Below are positions 17,284 through 25,566 of a stretch of DNA of 64,000 nt, piece by piece. Below the pieces are notes generated by a model. The model made no database searches. It was not told the DNA's origin and saw only the letters and a list, made by a program, of their open reading frames with translations. A program made the position numbers and the translations under genes. Position 1 is the first letter of the stretch. Every line of letters starts with the position of its first letter. This DNA is from Acinetobacter baylyi DSM 14961 = CIP 107474 (GTDB lineage Bacteria; Pseudomonadota; Gammaproteobacteria; Pseudomonadales; Moraxellaceae), in the NCBI RefSeq assembly GCF_000368685.1, contig NZ_KB849625.1, positions 186,001 through 250,000 on the forward strand, in the 5' to 3' direction.

Positions 17284-17886
17284 CTAAATAGAGGAATCAC
17301 TTAGTCTTGAGCAGTTTTCTAATTGATCAACACCTTGGATTGATACTAAATTTTTTTCGGTGATTTGATGCGTAATTTCATAAATACGAATAGTGCAAGT
17401 GCGATTTTGTTCAATATAAGCGGCTTCATAATCTTTACCCGCTTGCGGAATAAAAGAAACCGCTATTCGACAAGACTTGCTATAGGAATCCATAACAACA
17501 CTACTCGAAGCATCTAGAACCATAGGTTTATTTGCCTCAATCACATATTCTTTAAAAGAGTCACGAAACATAACACCTGTATCATTCAATGCCATTAAGC
17601 TTCGCTCGGTAGCAGGAATACCTATACTGATATTTTTAATTTTTCTAGGCGCACCGTTATTAAAACGATGATGTATTACACTACCTGCTGTATCTCGCCA
17701 TTCTTTACAGGTTCTATCATTATAATGCTTAATAAGTTTGTCGCCATAAGGCCCATATAGACGGATCCGAGCTTGAAATGTTGCATCATATACAACATTA
17801 CTTTTGACTAGTGCAGATTTCTGTGCCATGAAACAGCTCGCCAAAGGCACTACTAACAATATAATTAAAGTTGATCTAAGCTTCAC
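17284..17886 (-). CDS. Predicted lipoprotein, unknown function
   Basis: 200 residues with a lipoprotein signal (MKLRSTLIILLVVPLASC, lipobox LASC). The mature part has four cysteines (TCKEW, KSCRIA, RTCTI, ENCSR) and mixed beta-type composition. I do not recognise a family. The lack of the +2 Asp rule (residue after Cys is Phe) suggests outer-membrane sorting. It stands alone, and its promoter region was approached by an IS insertion 120 bp upstream. Confidence 0.7.
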   Translation of the reverse strand: MKLRSTLIILLVVPLASCFMAQKSALVKSNVVYDATFQARIRLYGPYGDKLIKHYNDRTCKEWRDTAGSVIHHRFNNGAPRKIKNISIGIPATERSLMALNDTGVMFRDSFKEYVIEANKPMVLDASSSVVMDSYSKSCRIAVSFIPQAGKDYEAAYIEQNRTCTIRIYEITHQITEKNLVSIQGVDQLENCSRLSDSSI

Positions 17887-18080
17887 TTTTAACCTCTATA
17901 TAAAAATTTTAAATTTAAAAAGTTATTCCAATAATTTTTATTTTTAACTAAACATCCTCCAAATCATATAATTTAGACTTATATTCCAAAATTTTATAAT
18001 TATCACTTTGATCCTAGCCAAAATAATGGACAGTACTTCCCTCTAAAGATAACGTAACGTTAACTTTGGAGATCCAAGAA

Positions 18081-18374
18081 ATGGCCAAACGTTTTAGTCC
18101 TGAATTTAAACAGCAAGCAATTGATTATGCACTTTCAAACTCACACGAGCCTATAGCTACAATCGCCCAGAAATTAGGTGTGGGTTATTCAACTTTAGAC
18201 AAATGGATTCGTGAAGCCAATCCAGTGGGTTCAAGCAAACGTCAACTTTCACCAGAACAACAGCGGATCTTGGAATTAGAGAAAGAAGTCAAACAGCTCA
18301 GGGAAGCCAATGACATCTTAAAAAAAGCGCATGTGTACTTTCTGACAGATCATGCCAAGAAAAGTACACGGTAA
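18081..18374 (+). CDS. IS3-family OrfA (HTH protein), copy 1
   Basis: 97 residues from ATG 18081. The N-terminal HTH (MAKRFSPEFKQQAIDYALSN...IAQKLGVGYSTLDKWIREAN) is of the transposase-8 type and is followed by a leucine-zipper segment (LELEKEVKQLREANDILKKAH). The run of seven A followed by G at 18320-18327 (A-AAA-AAG) lies in the zipper end and suits a programmed -1 frameshift that fuses OrfA to OrfB. Confidence 0.92.
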   Translation: MAKRFSPEFKQQAIDYALSNSHEPIATIAQKLGVGYSTLDKWIREANPVGSSKRQLSPEQQRILELEKEVKQLREANDILKKAHVYFLTDHAKKSTR

Positions 18375-18388
18375 TTCAAGATCTGGAT

Positions 18389-19240
18389 GTGAATGAAGTC
18401 ACTGTATCTTCTGCCTGTAAATGCCTGGGTGTCAGCACTTCAGGCTATTATGCCTGGCGAAAACGCCAGACCAATCTAGCGCAGAAATATAATGATTTAA
18501 AAGCCGTGTATTGGCAGCATCATGCACGATTGGGTGCACCTTCATTGGTACATGACATGCATGATTTAGGTTACAGCATGAGCGAACGAACCGTTGGAAG
18601 AATGCTTAAAAAACTTGGTTTACGGAGCAAAATTGCACGTAAATACAAGCATACGACTGATTCAAACCATCGTTTGCCTACAGCGCCTAACTTGTTGGAT
18701 CGTCAATTTACGGTCAATGAACCCAATAAGATCTGGACAACGGATATTACCTATATCCGTACTAAGCAAGGTTGGCTGTATTTATGTGTGATGCTGGATC
18801 TATTCAGCCGTCGTATTGTCGGTTGGCAAACCAGCCATCGAATAGACCGTCAATTGGTGTGTGATGCGTTTCATTATGCAATGGCTCGTCAGGGGTATCC
18901 AATGGGTGTCATGGTACATTCGGACCAAGGCTCACAGTACTGTAGTCGTGATTTTAGGGCGCTATTATTGACGAATAACTGCGTTCAAAGTATGTCACGC
19001 AGGGGAAACTGTTGGGATAATGCAGTGACCGAAAGCTTCTTTCATACATTGAAAGGTCATATGGTCCATGGCAGTGTGTTTGCCACTCGAAAAGAAGCGA
19101 ATGCTGTCTTGTTTGACTATATTGAGATTTATTACAATCGAATCAGACGACATTCTACAAACGGCTGGTTAAGCCCAGAAGCCTTTGAACAGAAATATTT
19201 CAAGAATTTAGAGGGATTTGTTGTCCACGATACTGTCTAG
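18389..19240 (+). CDS. IS3-family OrfB transposase (DDE integrase core), copy 1
   Basis: 283 residues in the -1 frame relative to OrfA. The HTH_21-type front (VKACLGVSTSGYYAWRKR-like, here KCLGVSTSGYYAWRKRQ) precedes the rve core. The DDE triad is visible: D in WTTDITYI, D in VHSDQGSQY, and E in NAVTESFFHTLK, with the K/R seven residues later. The end IRRHSTNGWLSPEAFEQKY is typical. It is probably translated mainly as an OrfAB fusion. Confidence 0.95.
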   Translation: MNEVTVSSACKCLGVSTSGYYAWRKRQTNLAQKYNDLKAVYWQHHARLGAPSLVHDMHDLGYSMSERTVGRMLKKLGLRSKIARKYKHTTDSNHRLPTAPNLLDRQFTVNEPNKIWTTDITYIRTKQGWLYLCVMLDLFSRRIVGWQTSHRIDRQLVCDAFHYAMARQGYPMGVMVHSDQGSQYCSRDFRALLLTNNCVQSMSRRGNCWDNAVTESFFHTLKGHMVHGSVFATRKEANAVLFDYIEIYYNRIRRHSTNGWLSPEAFEQKYFKNLEGFVVHDTV

Positions 19241-19421
19241 GATCACTTTAATGATTAAATAATCAATTTTCATCTTTAGCCAATTTAGATTACCATTACT
19301 TATGTATCAATACTGAACCTAATATCACATGACTCACTAGTTGTAAAATTTGATTTTCATTTTCTCAATATTCAATTTTTTTGCCTATTATATGGACACA
19401 CAGATAAGTTTGTATACTTAC

Positions 19422-19739
19422 TCACAAATCATTAGGTTTTAAAGCTTTATGAATTAATACGTCATTTACATTACCTTCTGGCCAAATTCATTTATTCCAA
19501 TTCTGAATTAACCAATCAGCAGCAATCTCTAAATTTACTTCAGATTCTGGGAATTTCTGATAACAATTTATACCTGCTTTATAACCTGTAACTGTTATTA
19601 AACATAAACCACTTCCATTTGGTGCCTCTGATACCATCATAATGACCTCATTTTCAAAGGGATATTATGAGGGAAATCTTATCAAAGTTCCCCTAGAGAA
19701 GGATTTTCCTAGTAATTCTGTTAATTTAATCAATTTTTT
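19422..19739 (-). pseudogene. Decayed Imm45-like immunity gene relic
   Basis: A minus-strand frame from 19739 down to TGA 19422-19424 reads continuously except for two stops, TAA at 19665-19667 and TGA at 19488-19490. The pieces read LTELLGKSFSRGTLIRFPS, then YPFENEVIMMVSEAP and LITVTGYKAGINCYQKFPE, then ADWLIQNWNK and IWPEGNVNDV. This order (RGTLIRFPS..YPFE, GYKAG, EWLI.NW.KW.YPE) is what I remember of the Imm45 family. The second stop replaces the expected Trp. The start is lost, with a likely frameshift in the A-run at 19733-19740. It lies directly behind another immunity gene, so it is a leftover of the CDI cassette array. Confidence 0.6.
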
Positions 19740-19777
19740 TCAAAATAATCTATTCCAGCTTTATAAAAAATTCATTT

Positions 19778-20149
19778 TTAAATAAGTGTGCCCACTCTAA
19801 TTATATATGTCGGAAATAAAGGATATAAAACTATATCCTTATTAAAAATAAATAATTTTGGAGACAATGCCATTACTTCATAAATATTATATACAACTAA
19901 TCTGAGATTAGACTTCAATACTGGAATATCCTTATCATCAGGCATAATAAAAACCTTATCATCAACATATACTTTAAAATCATCAAGTAATAAACTCATA
20001 TCCTCATAATCTTTATAGAATATTTTTGTCCAATCAATATTGTTAAGTCTCATTGGATATTTATTAAACATACTCAAAGCCAAATCACTATTGTGCATTA
20101 TTTCAACATCTTCACTTAAAGCATCGCAGCATTCTAAAAATAATGACAT
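19778..20149 (-). CDS. Putative immunity protein for the adjacent orphan CdiA end
   Basis: 123 residues, acidic, no signal or membrane segment. I recognise no family. It starts 5 bp after the stop of the orphan toxin end at 20155-21555 on the same strand, the standard toxin-immunity layout. Its AT-rich composition matches the other immunity genes here. It would bind and block the nuclease-like end of that orphan protein in the cytoplasm; this is inferred from position only. Confidence 0.65.
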   Translation of the reverse strand: MSLFLECCDALSEDVEIMHNSDLALSMFNKYPMRLNNIDWTKIFYKDYEDMSLLLDDFKVYVDDKVFIMPDDKDIPVLKSNLRLVVYNIYEVMALSPKLFIFNKDIVLYPLFPTYIIRVGTLI

Positions 20150-20154
20150 ATCAA

Positions 20155-21555
20155 TTACCTATTTAATTGTTTTAATAAAGTCTTAAATGTATTTTCATTC
20201 CCTTCAAATGGAATTACTCTCTTAATCGCCTTATCAGGTCCTTTACCTTTTGAATAATCCCATATATTAATATGAGTGCCTTTTTCAGGATCAAAATCCA
20301 CACGCCATCCTCTTTTAGCATCAGATGTTTGTCGACCAATGACTTGGTTATAACCTGCACTGACCTCCAAACGACCCACTACAGGTTTTGCATCCATACT
20401 CTTGTCATAGGCAGATTTGCCCGCCAACGCCGATGAGTATGTCACACCGACTGACAACCCTGATTGTTTGGTTTGAATCTCAGTCTGTTGTTTGTTACTG
20501 GTGTAACCCGCATTCAGATGAATATTCTTTGCACTAAGGTTCAGGTCTTTACCTGCGTTCAATAAAGCTGCCTGTGTTGTTAAATCCTGACCAGCGATAA
20601 TGTTGGTATTGCCATTTTCACTAGAGATCTGACTTTGGGTCAAACCAACATTGCTACTTTGCTGTTTAATATTCGAGCTGGATTTGCTATAACCTACGCT
20701 AGCAACACCATCTGAAAAGCTGGCAGTCAGTCCTGATTTTTTCTTGGTCTGTTGTGATTCATTCGAGGAGTAATTTTCAGCAGCGGTAATATTCACATTT
20801 TGTTTGGCTTGTATCTGGGTCAACTCATCTGACACCACATTGCTGCCACGGATATCGATATTATTCGCATTTAATACAACATTTTTGCCGTCAATCGTAC
20901 TGGAAATCGCTTCGTCACTTTGATTATGGAAATAACTAGTTTTTTTGGTACTACCCAACACACCTTTGCTCTTGCTCGACCACTGACTTTCCATGTCACT
21001 GGTTTTTCTTCCTTCCTCAATATTTAAATGGTCAGTCGCACTGATTTGAGTCGTGCCTTGTTCACTGCTGAGCTCTGAACCTTTAATATTGATATTCTGC
21101 CCATTGATCAGCAACGAGCCCGCACTATTGATCTGGCTACCAACGTCCTGCTGTTGTTTAAGCTGATAGCCATTTTTATCATCGATCTTCAGTGTTTCCT
21201 GCTTGCCGACACTTACAGTGCCCAAGTCAACATTACCCGTTGTATTGAGTACGGTCGCACCATTACTGTTGTTAATCTGCGTGCCTTTTAGGCTGCTATT
21301 GCCTGCAACATTCAGCATCAGTGTGGCCTGATTAGGATCAAGCTGCTTTGTGCTACCGTTGCCGACATATAGCCCTGCAACTCGATCAAGATTGGTGCTG
21401 CTCGCACTAAAATTACCTACTTGGCTCTCTGACGTTCGAGTCGTGCTTTCAATATTAAGATTACCACCCACTTTGAGTGCCATACTGTCTTTGGCACTAA
21501 TTTGCCCGCCGATATTATGGCTGAATAAGCCTTTATCGATATATCTTTGCAACAA
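20155..21555 (-). CDS. Orphan CdiA C-terminal fragment with toxin domain (orphan 1)
   Basis: 466 codons without a native start: the first about 12 codons (to about 21520) are junction sequence, and the frame opens at TTG. From QISAKDSMALKVGGNLNIESTTRTSES the protein nearly repeats CdiA residues of about 2280-2420. It then diverges into another set of FHA-type repeats (SSEQGTTQISATDHLNIEEGRKTSD through LNAGKDLNLSAKNIHLNAG) and ends in a short toxin-like module (GWRVDFDPEKGTHINIWDY..GKGPDKAIKRVIPFEGNE..LLKQLNR). That end resembles compact RNase-like modules of polymorphic toxins, but I cannot name the fold. It cannot be secreted by itself; it could act as a donor for recombination into cdiA. 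Its immunity gene follows at 20149. Confidence 0.75.
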   Translation of the reverse strand: MLQRYIDKGLFSHNIGGQISAKDSMALKVGGNLNIESTTRTSESQVGNFSASSTNLDRVAGLYVGNGSTKQLDPNQATLMLNVAGNSSLKGTQINNSNGATVLNTTGNVDLGTVSVGKQETLKIDDKNGYQLKQQQDVGSQINSAGSLLINGQNINIKGSELSSEQGTTQISATDHLNIEEGRKTSDMESQWSSKSKGVLGSTKKTSYFHNQSDEAISSTIDGKNVVLNANNIDIRGSNVVSDELTQIQAKQNVNITAAENYSSNESQQTKKKSGLTASFSDGVASVGYSKSSSNIKQQSSNVGLTQSQISSENGNTNIIAGQDLTTQAALLNAGKDLNLSAKNIHLNAGYTSNKQQTEIQTKQSGLSVGVTYSSALAGKSAYDKSMDAKPVVGRLEVSAGYNQVIGRQTSDAKRGWRVDFDPEKGTHINIWDYSKGKGPDKAIKRVIPFEGNENTFKTLLKQLNR

Positions 21556-21640
21556 AGTGCATATTCTTATTCAACTGGACACCCAGTGGAGCATAGTACT
21601 GGACAGTGATTCTTCCTTAACTTGGATATTTACTATGAAT
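21521..21640. other. Junction between orphan modules, unlike cdiA
   Basis: At about 21520 the similarity to cdiA stops abruptly. The next 120 bp match nothing else here. They include the small palindrome CTTTG-TTG-CAAAG (rc of 21541-21553 region) and the motif TGGACAGTGATTC, which look like mobile-element end fragments. No intact element is present. Confidence 0.35.
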
Positions 21641-22483
21641 TCACTTCCGCCCTAATAATCTTTCCCAAAAGCTTTTTGGCTTCCAATTCGGATCTAAAAA
21701 GTCATAATGGTAGTCATAATGATCTAATGGTCTAATTGGCATTAATTCCATAGGAACTAAAGGGTTATCTATTTCTATTTCTAATCCATTCATCCAAGCA
21801 AGTTTGGTAAACATTACGGGATGGTGCGACCAAATATCTCCACTGAACTCTTCAACGAGATGCTGATTTAAATATTGATGTATTTTAGGATGTAAATATT
21901 CATAAATTATCTGTTGTGCGGAATTTGCATCTTTATTTTGTAACGCCTCATAGAAATCCATTTCCCATATTTCAAAATTTTTTGGATTTTTTACCTTTTC
22001 CTGAAATATCTCCTTCATTTGATTAACATTATTCCAGTCGTGACGCAAGACTGCTTGGAGTCTTAAAACATTAAAACGTCCCTCCCTTGGATAGTTGATC
22101 GCTTCTACTAACGACTTATGATGATCATTGTCATTCACTGTGGTCAATGAGCTATAGGTTTTTATTAAATCCACATTATCAGTTAACAGCGGGAAGATAA
22201 AAGCGTGTGGTGTCCACATATTCCAACCACCATCATATTTACAACTTTCTGCTCGTAGTAGGCTAGATACATAGAACCATTGTTTTAATTCATTAACCTT
22301 CTTTATATTAACTAAAGTAGTTAAACCTTTATAACCTGAATTGACAGCTAACAAGCGATACGTATATCCATTAACCCCTCCCTTTTTTAACCCGTGTTCA
22401 ATAAAGTTAATATTTTCAGATTCACTATCATCATAGGATGATATTGCCATTTCTAAACGTCGTAGCAATTCCACTTTTTTCAT
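21641..22483 (-). CDS. Imm49-family immunity protein
   Basis: 280 residues, soluble and helical. The C-terminal part MFTKLAWMNGLEIEIDNPLVPMELMPIRPLDHYDYHYDFL matches the Imm49 family pattern (LAKLAW..G.EVE.D.P..P.ELLP..PL..Y...YDFL). The middle has PHAFIFPLLTDNVDLIKTYS and a segment around FYEALQNKD that counts as the second helical repeat. Its ATG overlaps the stop of the preceding short frame (ATGA), so it is translationally coupled to a toxin remnant. It presumably neutralises the toxin whose end is at 22480-22725. Confidence 0.75.
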   Translation of the reverse strand: MKKVELLRRLEMAISSYDDSESENINFIEHGLKKGGVNGYTYRLLAVNSGYKGLTTLVNIKKVNELKQWFYVSSLLRAESCKYDGGWNMWTPHAFIFPLLTDNVDLIKTYSSLTTVNDNDHHKSLVEAINYPREGRFNVLRLQAVLRHDWNNVNQMKEIFQEKVKNPKNFEIWEMDFYEALQNKDANSAQQIIYEYLHPKIHQYLNQHLVEEFSGDIWSHHPVMFTKLAWMNGLEIEIDNPLVPMELMPIRPLDHYDYHYDFLDPNWKPKSFWERLLGRK

Positions 22484-22725
22484 TTTACTATAACCTTATT
22501 ACCAAGATTTATGGTAACTGCACGCCCTTCATTTACTCCAACTACAATTTTATTGATTGGCTTTCCTTGGTTAATTGCTTGATTAATTAACGTCGCAGTT
22601 TTCAACGCATTTGGTTTTTTAGTCTTTACTAGCTCATTTGTACGACTTATAATCCATTGATTAGTCATCTGAACATCTAGTCCAGTGGACGGAAATTTAG
22701 TAATTTCTCCACTGATTAATAACAT
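22480..22725 (-). CDS. Truncated toxin end coupled to Imm49 gene
   Basis: 81 codons ending in LINQAINQGKPINKIVVGVNEGRAVTINLGNKVIVK. The stop overlaps the imm49 start by 4 bp, as toxin and immunity genes often do. There is no convincing start or homology to cdiA upstream, so this is probably only the last part of a toxin whose front was lost by deletion. The fold is not recognised. Confidence 0.55.
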   Translation of the reverse strand: MLLISGEITKFPSTGLDVQMTNQWIISRTNELVKTKKPNALKTATLINQAINQGKPINKIVVGVNEGRAVTINLGNKVIVK

Positions 22726-22785
22726 CGCTAAGAAATATATTTTATTTAAAATAAAATATTACTTTCTTCTAAAATTTCTGAAACC

Positions 22786-23049
22786 TTATTCAAGAAAAAA
22801 AATCATTTGATCCTTAGGTTCATATTTAAAATACACCCTAATTGCTAAGGGTTTTTCCTTACCAGATGTTAAATTTTCATATATATTCTCACTTTCAATA
22901 TATTGTATATATGTATTAATTTTTTGTTGAAGATACAATAAATGCTTTCCAACTTCACTCCAATCTAAATAATCAGATATAGTTAATATAACTAAACCAT
23001 CAGATGTTGTTCCAACAATATCAATTATATTAGTATCAGTAATTGACAT
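22786..23049 (-). CDS. Small DUF6572-like protein, probable immunity
   Basis: 87 residues. NIIDIVGTTSDGLVILTISDYLDWSEVGKHLLYLQQKINTYIQYIESENIYE fits the DUF6572 pattern (DIIG....G.V.L.I.DHL.W.E..EHL..LQ.KIN.Y..F.ES), small proteins often found next to polymorphic toxins. It overlaps the preceding gene by 1 bp (TGATG type), so the two are translated as a unit. Its role as immunity protein is inference from context. Confidence 0.65.
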   Translation of the reverse strand: MSITDTNIIDIVGTTSDGLVILTISDYLDWSEVGKHLLYLQQKINTYIQYIESENIYENLTSGKEKPLAIRVYFKYEPKDQMIFFLE

Positions 23050-23480
23050 CAGTTCTCATTTTTAATTTTTATTAAAACAGCTTCAACTTTAGCACTACTT
23101 TCGTCTTCATCTATATTCGGAATATAAAAACGAATCGTATCATCAAAAATATTTATCCCTAAATTTTCCTCATCTAAAATATATGTATAATCTAAACTCT
23201 TTAAAATTTCTTTCAACTCTAGACAACTTATTCCTAATACATTCTTATTTGATATGAACAACCGAGCATCTAAATCATAAAGCTCTATCTCAATTAAAAT
23301 ATTATCTTTATCATACCAACATTTAGCAATTAACTGGCCAAATGAATCAGTTGAATTTTCACTAAATTCTGTTTTAGGTAATACCCTATACTCTGTACCG
23401 ATAGCTTTACGAACACCTTCACGATTACGTACTCCCCTCAATATTGTTAAACCATCTGTTTTACTATAATAAAAATCCAT
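23049..23480 (-). CDS. Putative immunity protein for orphan CdiA end 2
   Basis: 143 residues, acidic, no signal. It starts 8 bp after the stop of the DHRxTAS-type orphan toxin end, so it is the best candidate for the cognate immunity protein. The sequence (FYYSKTDGLTILRGVRNREGVRKAIG...FGQLIAKCWYDKDN) is not one I can assign. Its 3' end is fused by overlap with the DUF6572-like gene, so the toxin may have two immunity-type partners. Confidence 0.65.
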   Translation of the reverse strand: MDFYYSKTDGLTILRGVRNREGVRKAIGTEYRVLPKTEFSENSTDSFGQLIAKCWYDKDNILIEIELYDLDARLFISNKNVLGISCLELKEILKSLDYTYILDEENLGINIFDDTIRFYIPNIDEDESSAKVEAVLIKIKNEN

Positions 23481-23488
23481 ATACTTAC

Positions 23489-25030
23489 CTACTTTTTAAT
23501 AAAAATATTAGGATCTAGTGTATCAATATACTTTTGCATTTCCAAAATATGTTGATCATATTTATCACCAAATTTTGAACGTATATCATGTATATCCATA
23601 TCAACAGCTTCTTGTAATCTTCCTTGGTTTAATAATTCCTGTTGTTTTTCTCTATATTTTTTTGCAGCATCACTATTACCATAACTCGCAGTTTCCCTAT
23701 GATCAGCAGGTTCCATTTTAATTGCTGGACCATCGGAACTACTTATAGGTGCATCTTTATAACAATTTTTTGCAGGACAATGATGTGAATCAAAACCATC
23801 ATTAACAGGTTTGGATGTATCTTTATGTGCTCCTCCTAATACTTCTCCATTCGTACTAACCTCAACTTCTTTACCATCAATCGTCTTAGTCGTCGTACCC
23901 TTACTACCTAAATTTATGGTTCCTCCTATAATCCCACTACTTAGGTTGATTCCTTCTCCTGTCAATTCTAACTGATCAGATAATTGTTTCGCTGTATCAT
24001 TCCCTAATTGATCACGCTGACTTGCTTGTTGTACGGTGTCATAATCGGTTCCATGAACGAGTGCCACACCCTCTTTAGTCAAGCGGTCCTGAATCGCGGC
24101 TACTTGATTCCCTATTAGTTTATCTTCAACCAATGTTTTAACAGTACCAGCAACACCACCTAGCAGCATATTAACCACCAAACTGGCTTTTTCCTTATCT
24201 ACGCCTGTTGAATCTACTACTGCATCAAAGTTTTGTTTTAACTGACCAATTCTTGTTAATACATCTATTGCCAAATTACTATCGTTAACAACCGATATAT
24301 CTTCTCCACCAAGTTTAGCCATATCTGTTTTGGCATTTGGCAAAGCAAAAATGCTGGCCTGTACTTCTTGCGTTTCTAAAGTACCTACATTTATCCTAGA
24401 AATGTCATCTGATGTTGATGAGGATATTTCTGCTTGAGTGGTTACAGTACTTTGAGTTGTTGTTGTTTGATTCAGATTGGGTTGATTACGTCTTTCCAAT
24501 AGCCTTTGACGGATTTCTGCATTTGCATCTTCTTCATCTAAACCTTGTGATATCAACTGTTGTTTATACTGATTTAATTCTTTTTCAAGCGTATACGCTT
24601 CTTGTAGAAGTTTGAGTGTTTCTGGCTGGTCTGCCATTGCTCTAAAGATTTTAGGATCATTGCATTGTTCTATAAACTTTACATATTGATTAAGTAATTC
24701 ATCTCCAACTTCTTTAAAACCTACTGGGGTAACTGCTGCTTTTACTTGAAGATGACTTAAAGTATTTAACGCATCTGTTTTGTATTGACCTTCAGGAAGT
24801 TGACTCACTATATTTTTTGCAATTTGAACTCCATTTTCAGGCAATTCCTTCTGCTCTTTTACAATCTCCGCTCTTCCACTTTCACTGAGCAATCGATGAT
24901 CGACCGTCACACTACCGTTCAGCATGCCTGTGGTCTGGTCTCGGGTGATTTCTTGGGTATTGTTAATATCGCGGTTGGTCAGCTCAGCGCTATTTTTCAC
25001 CGTACCTTGACCCATTGTTGCTTTGGTCAA
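23489..25030 (-). CDS. Orphan CdiA C-terminal fragment with SHH/DHRxTAS nuclease end (orphan 2)
   Basis: At least 513 codons; the frame is open to about 25067 with no ATG. The first about 70 residues (TKATMGQG...DINNTQEITRDQTTGMLNGSVTVDHRLLSESGRAEIVKEQ) are nearly identical to CdiA residues about 3218-3280. A different pretoxin region follows, with two glycine-rich hydrophobic segments (SLVVNMLLGGVAGTVKTLV and GINLSSGIIGGTINLG). The last about 105 residues hold a nuclease-like pattern: SHHCPAKNCY, then DHRETASYG, then MDIHDIRSKFGDKYD. This His/Asp-His pattern is typical of HNH-like toxin modules. Immunity candidates follow at 23480 and 23049. It lacks a secretion domain, so it is a silent cassette. 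Confidence 0.78.
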   Translation of the reverse strand: MTKATMGQGTVKNSAELTNRDINNTQEITRDQTTGMLNGSVTVDHRLLSESGRAEIVKEQKELPENGVQIAKNIVSQLPEGQYKTDALNTLSHLQVKAAVTPVGFKEVGDELLNQYVKFIEQCNDPKIFRAMADQPETLKLLQEAYTLEKELNQYKQQLISQGLDEEDANAEIRQRLLERRNQPNLNQTTTTQSTVTTQAEISSSTSDDISRINVGTLETQEVQASIFALPNAKTDMAKLGGEDISVVNDSNLAIDVLTRIGQLKQNFDAVVDSTGVDKEKASLVVNMLLGGVAGTVKTLVEDKLIGNQVAAIQDRLTKEGVALVHGTDYDTVQQASQRDQLGNDTAKQLSDQLELTGEGINLSSGIIGGTINLGSKGTTTKTIDGKEVEVSTNGEVLGGAHKDTSKPVNDGFDSHHCPAKNCYKDAPISSSDGPAIKMEPADHRETASYGNSDAAKKYREKQQELLNQGRLQEAVDMDIHDIRSKFGDKYDQHILEMQKYIDTLDPNIFIKK

Positions 25031-25104
25031 TTGCTCTGTTTCTTGTCCACTGCTGTTTAATCCAATCGTGGTGAGGATTCAACATCCAATTAGCCATTAA
25101 AGAA

Positions 25105-25566
25105 TCATGGGTCTATCCTTTTATAAAAACAAAAATGATGTGCATCATATTGTAATTTTCCTCTCGCATATAAACCTACTAATAGATCTCTCTGTTTAGT
25201 TTCATCATTACCTCCAAAAAATATTTCTTCTGGAAACATTAAATCTTTTATTCTCGATTGAATAATTTCTTTCTGACTTTCAAATTCCTCTTGACTAACA
25301 AAAACAGTTACAGGCCCTTTAAAATCAACAAAAAAACCTCCTAGTTTCAATTCTATTACATTGAAATCAATCATATATAATCCTTCTTGCAATGCAATTT
25401 TGGCACCTGATAGATGATCTCTACCATTTTTAGTAAATAAAACTGTTCCATTGCACATCAATGTGACGCCATTTTCTCTATTGCTCACATAAAACATTAA
25501 TCTTTCTTCTATTTCTTCTAAAGATGTAATGTTTACTGGCTCCCAATTTAGTCTTAATTCTTGCAC
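25105..25566 (-). CDS. Hypothetical protein, possible orphan immunity gene
   Basis: 153 residues, acidic, cytoplasmic (MQELRLNWEPVNITSLEEIEERLMFYVSNRENGVTLMCNGTVLF). I do not recognise the family. It lies between the true cdiI gene and orphan 2, with no toxin directly in front of it. The most likely reading is an immunity gene whose toxin was replaced. An AT-rich stretch of about 370 bp separates it from cdiI. Confidence 0.6.
   Translation of the reverse strand: MQELRLNWEPVNITSLEEIEERLMFYVSNRENGVTLMCNGTVLFTKNGRDHLSGAKIALQEGLYMIDFNVIELKLGGFFVDFKGPVTVFVSQEEFESQKEIIQSRIKDLMFPEEIFFGGNDETKQRDLLVGLYARGKLQYDAHHFCFYKRIDP

Larger units (their letters stand above)
18009..19245 (+). mobile_element. IS3-family insertion sequence, copy 1 (1237 bp)
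   Basis: The ends are defined by comparison with copy 2 at 41167-42403: both start and end with the perfect inverted TGATCCTAG / CTAGGATCA, and the homology extends inward as imperfect repeats (CAxxATxxTGGACA..TCCCTC on both ends). The element is flanked by a 3-bp duplication CTT (18006-18008 and 19246-19248). It encodes OrfA and OrfB with a slippery A-run for -1 frameshifting. The two copies encode identical proteins, so both insertions are recent. Confidence 0.95.

Noticed and set aside
16210..19490. TGA recoded as tryptophan (two TGA codons where TGG is expected, at 16210 and 19488)
   Set aside because: Ordinary genes here use TGA as stop, and the second case also has a TAA and a likely frameshift. 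Simple mutations explain both.
21634..21650. Start of an IS OrfA (ATGAATTCACTTCCGCC) after an IS-like end
   Set aside because: These bases are the 3' end of the Imm49 gene read on the other strand, so they are not a transposase start.
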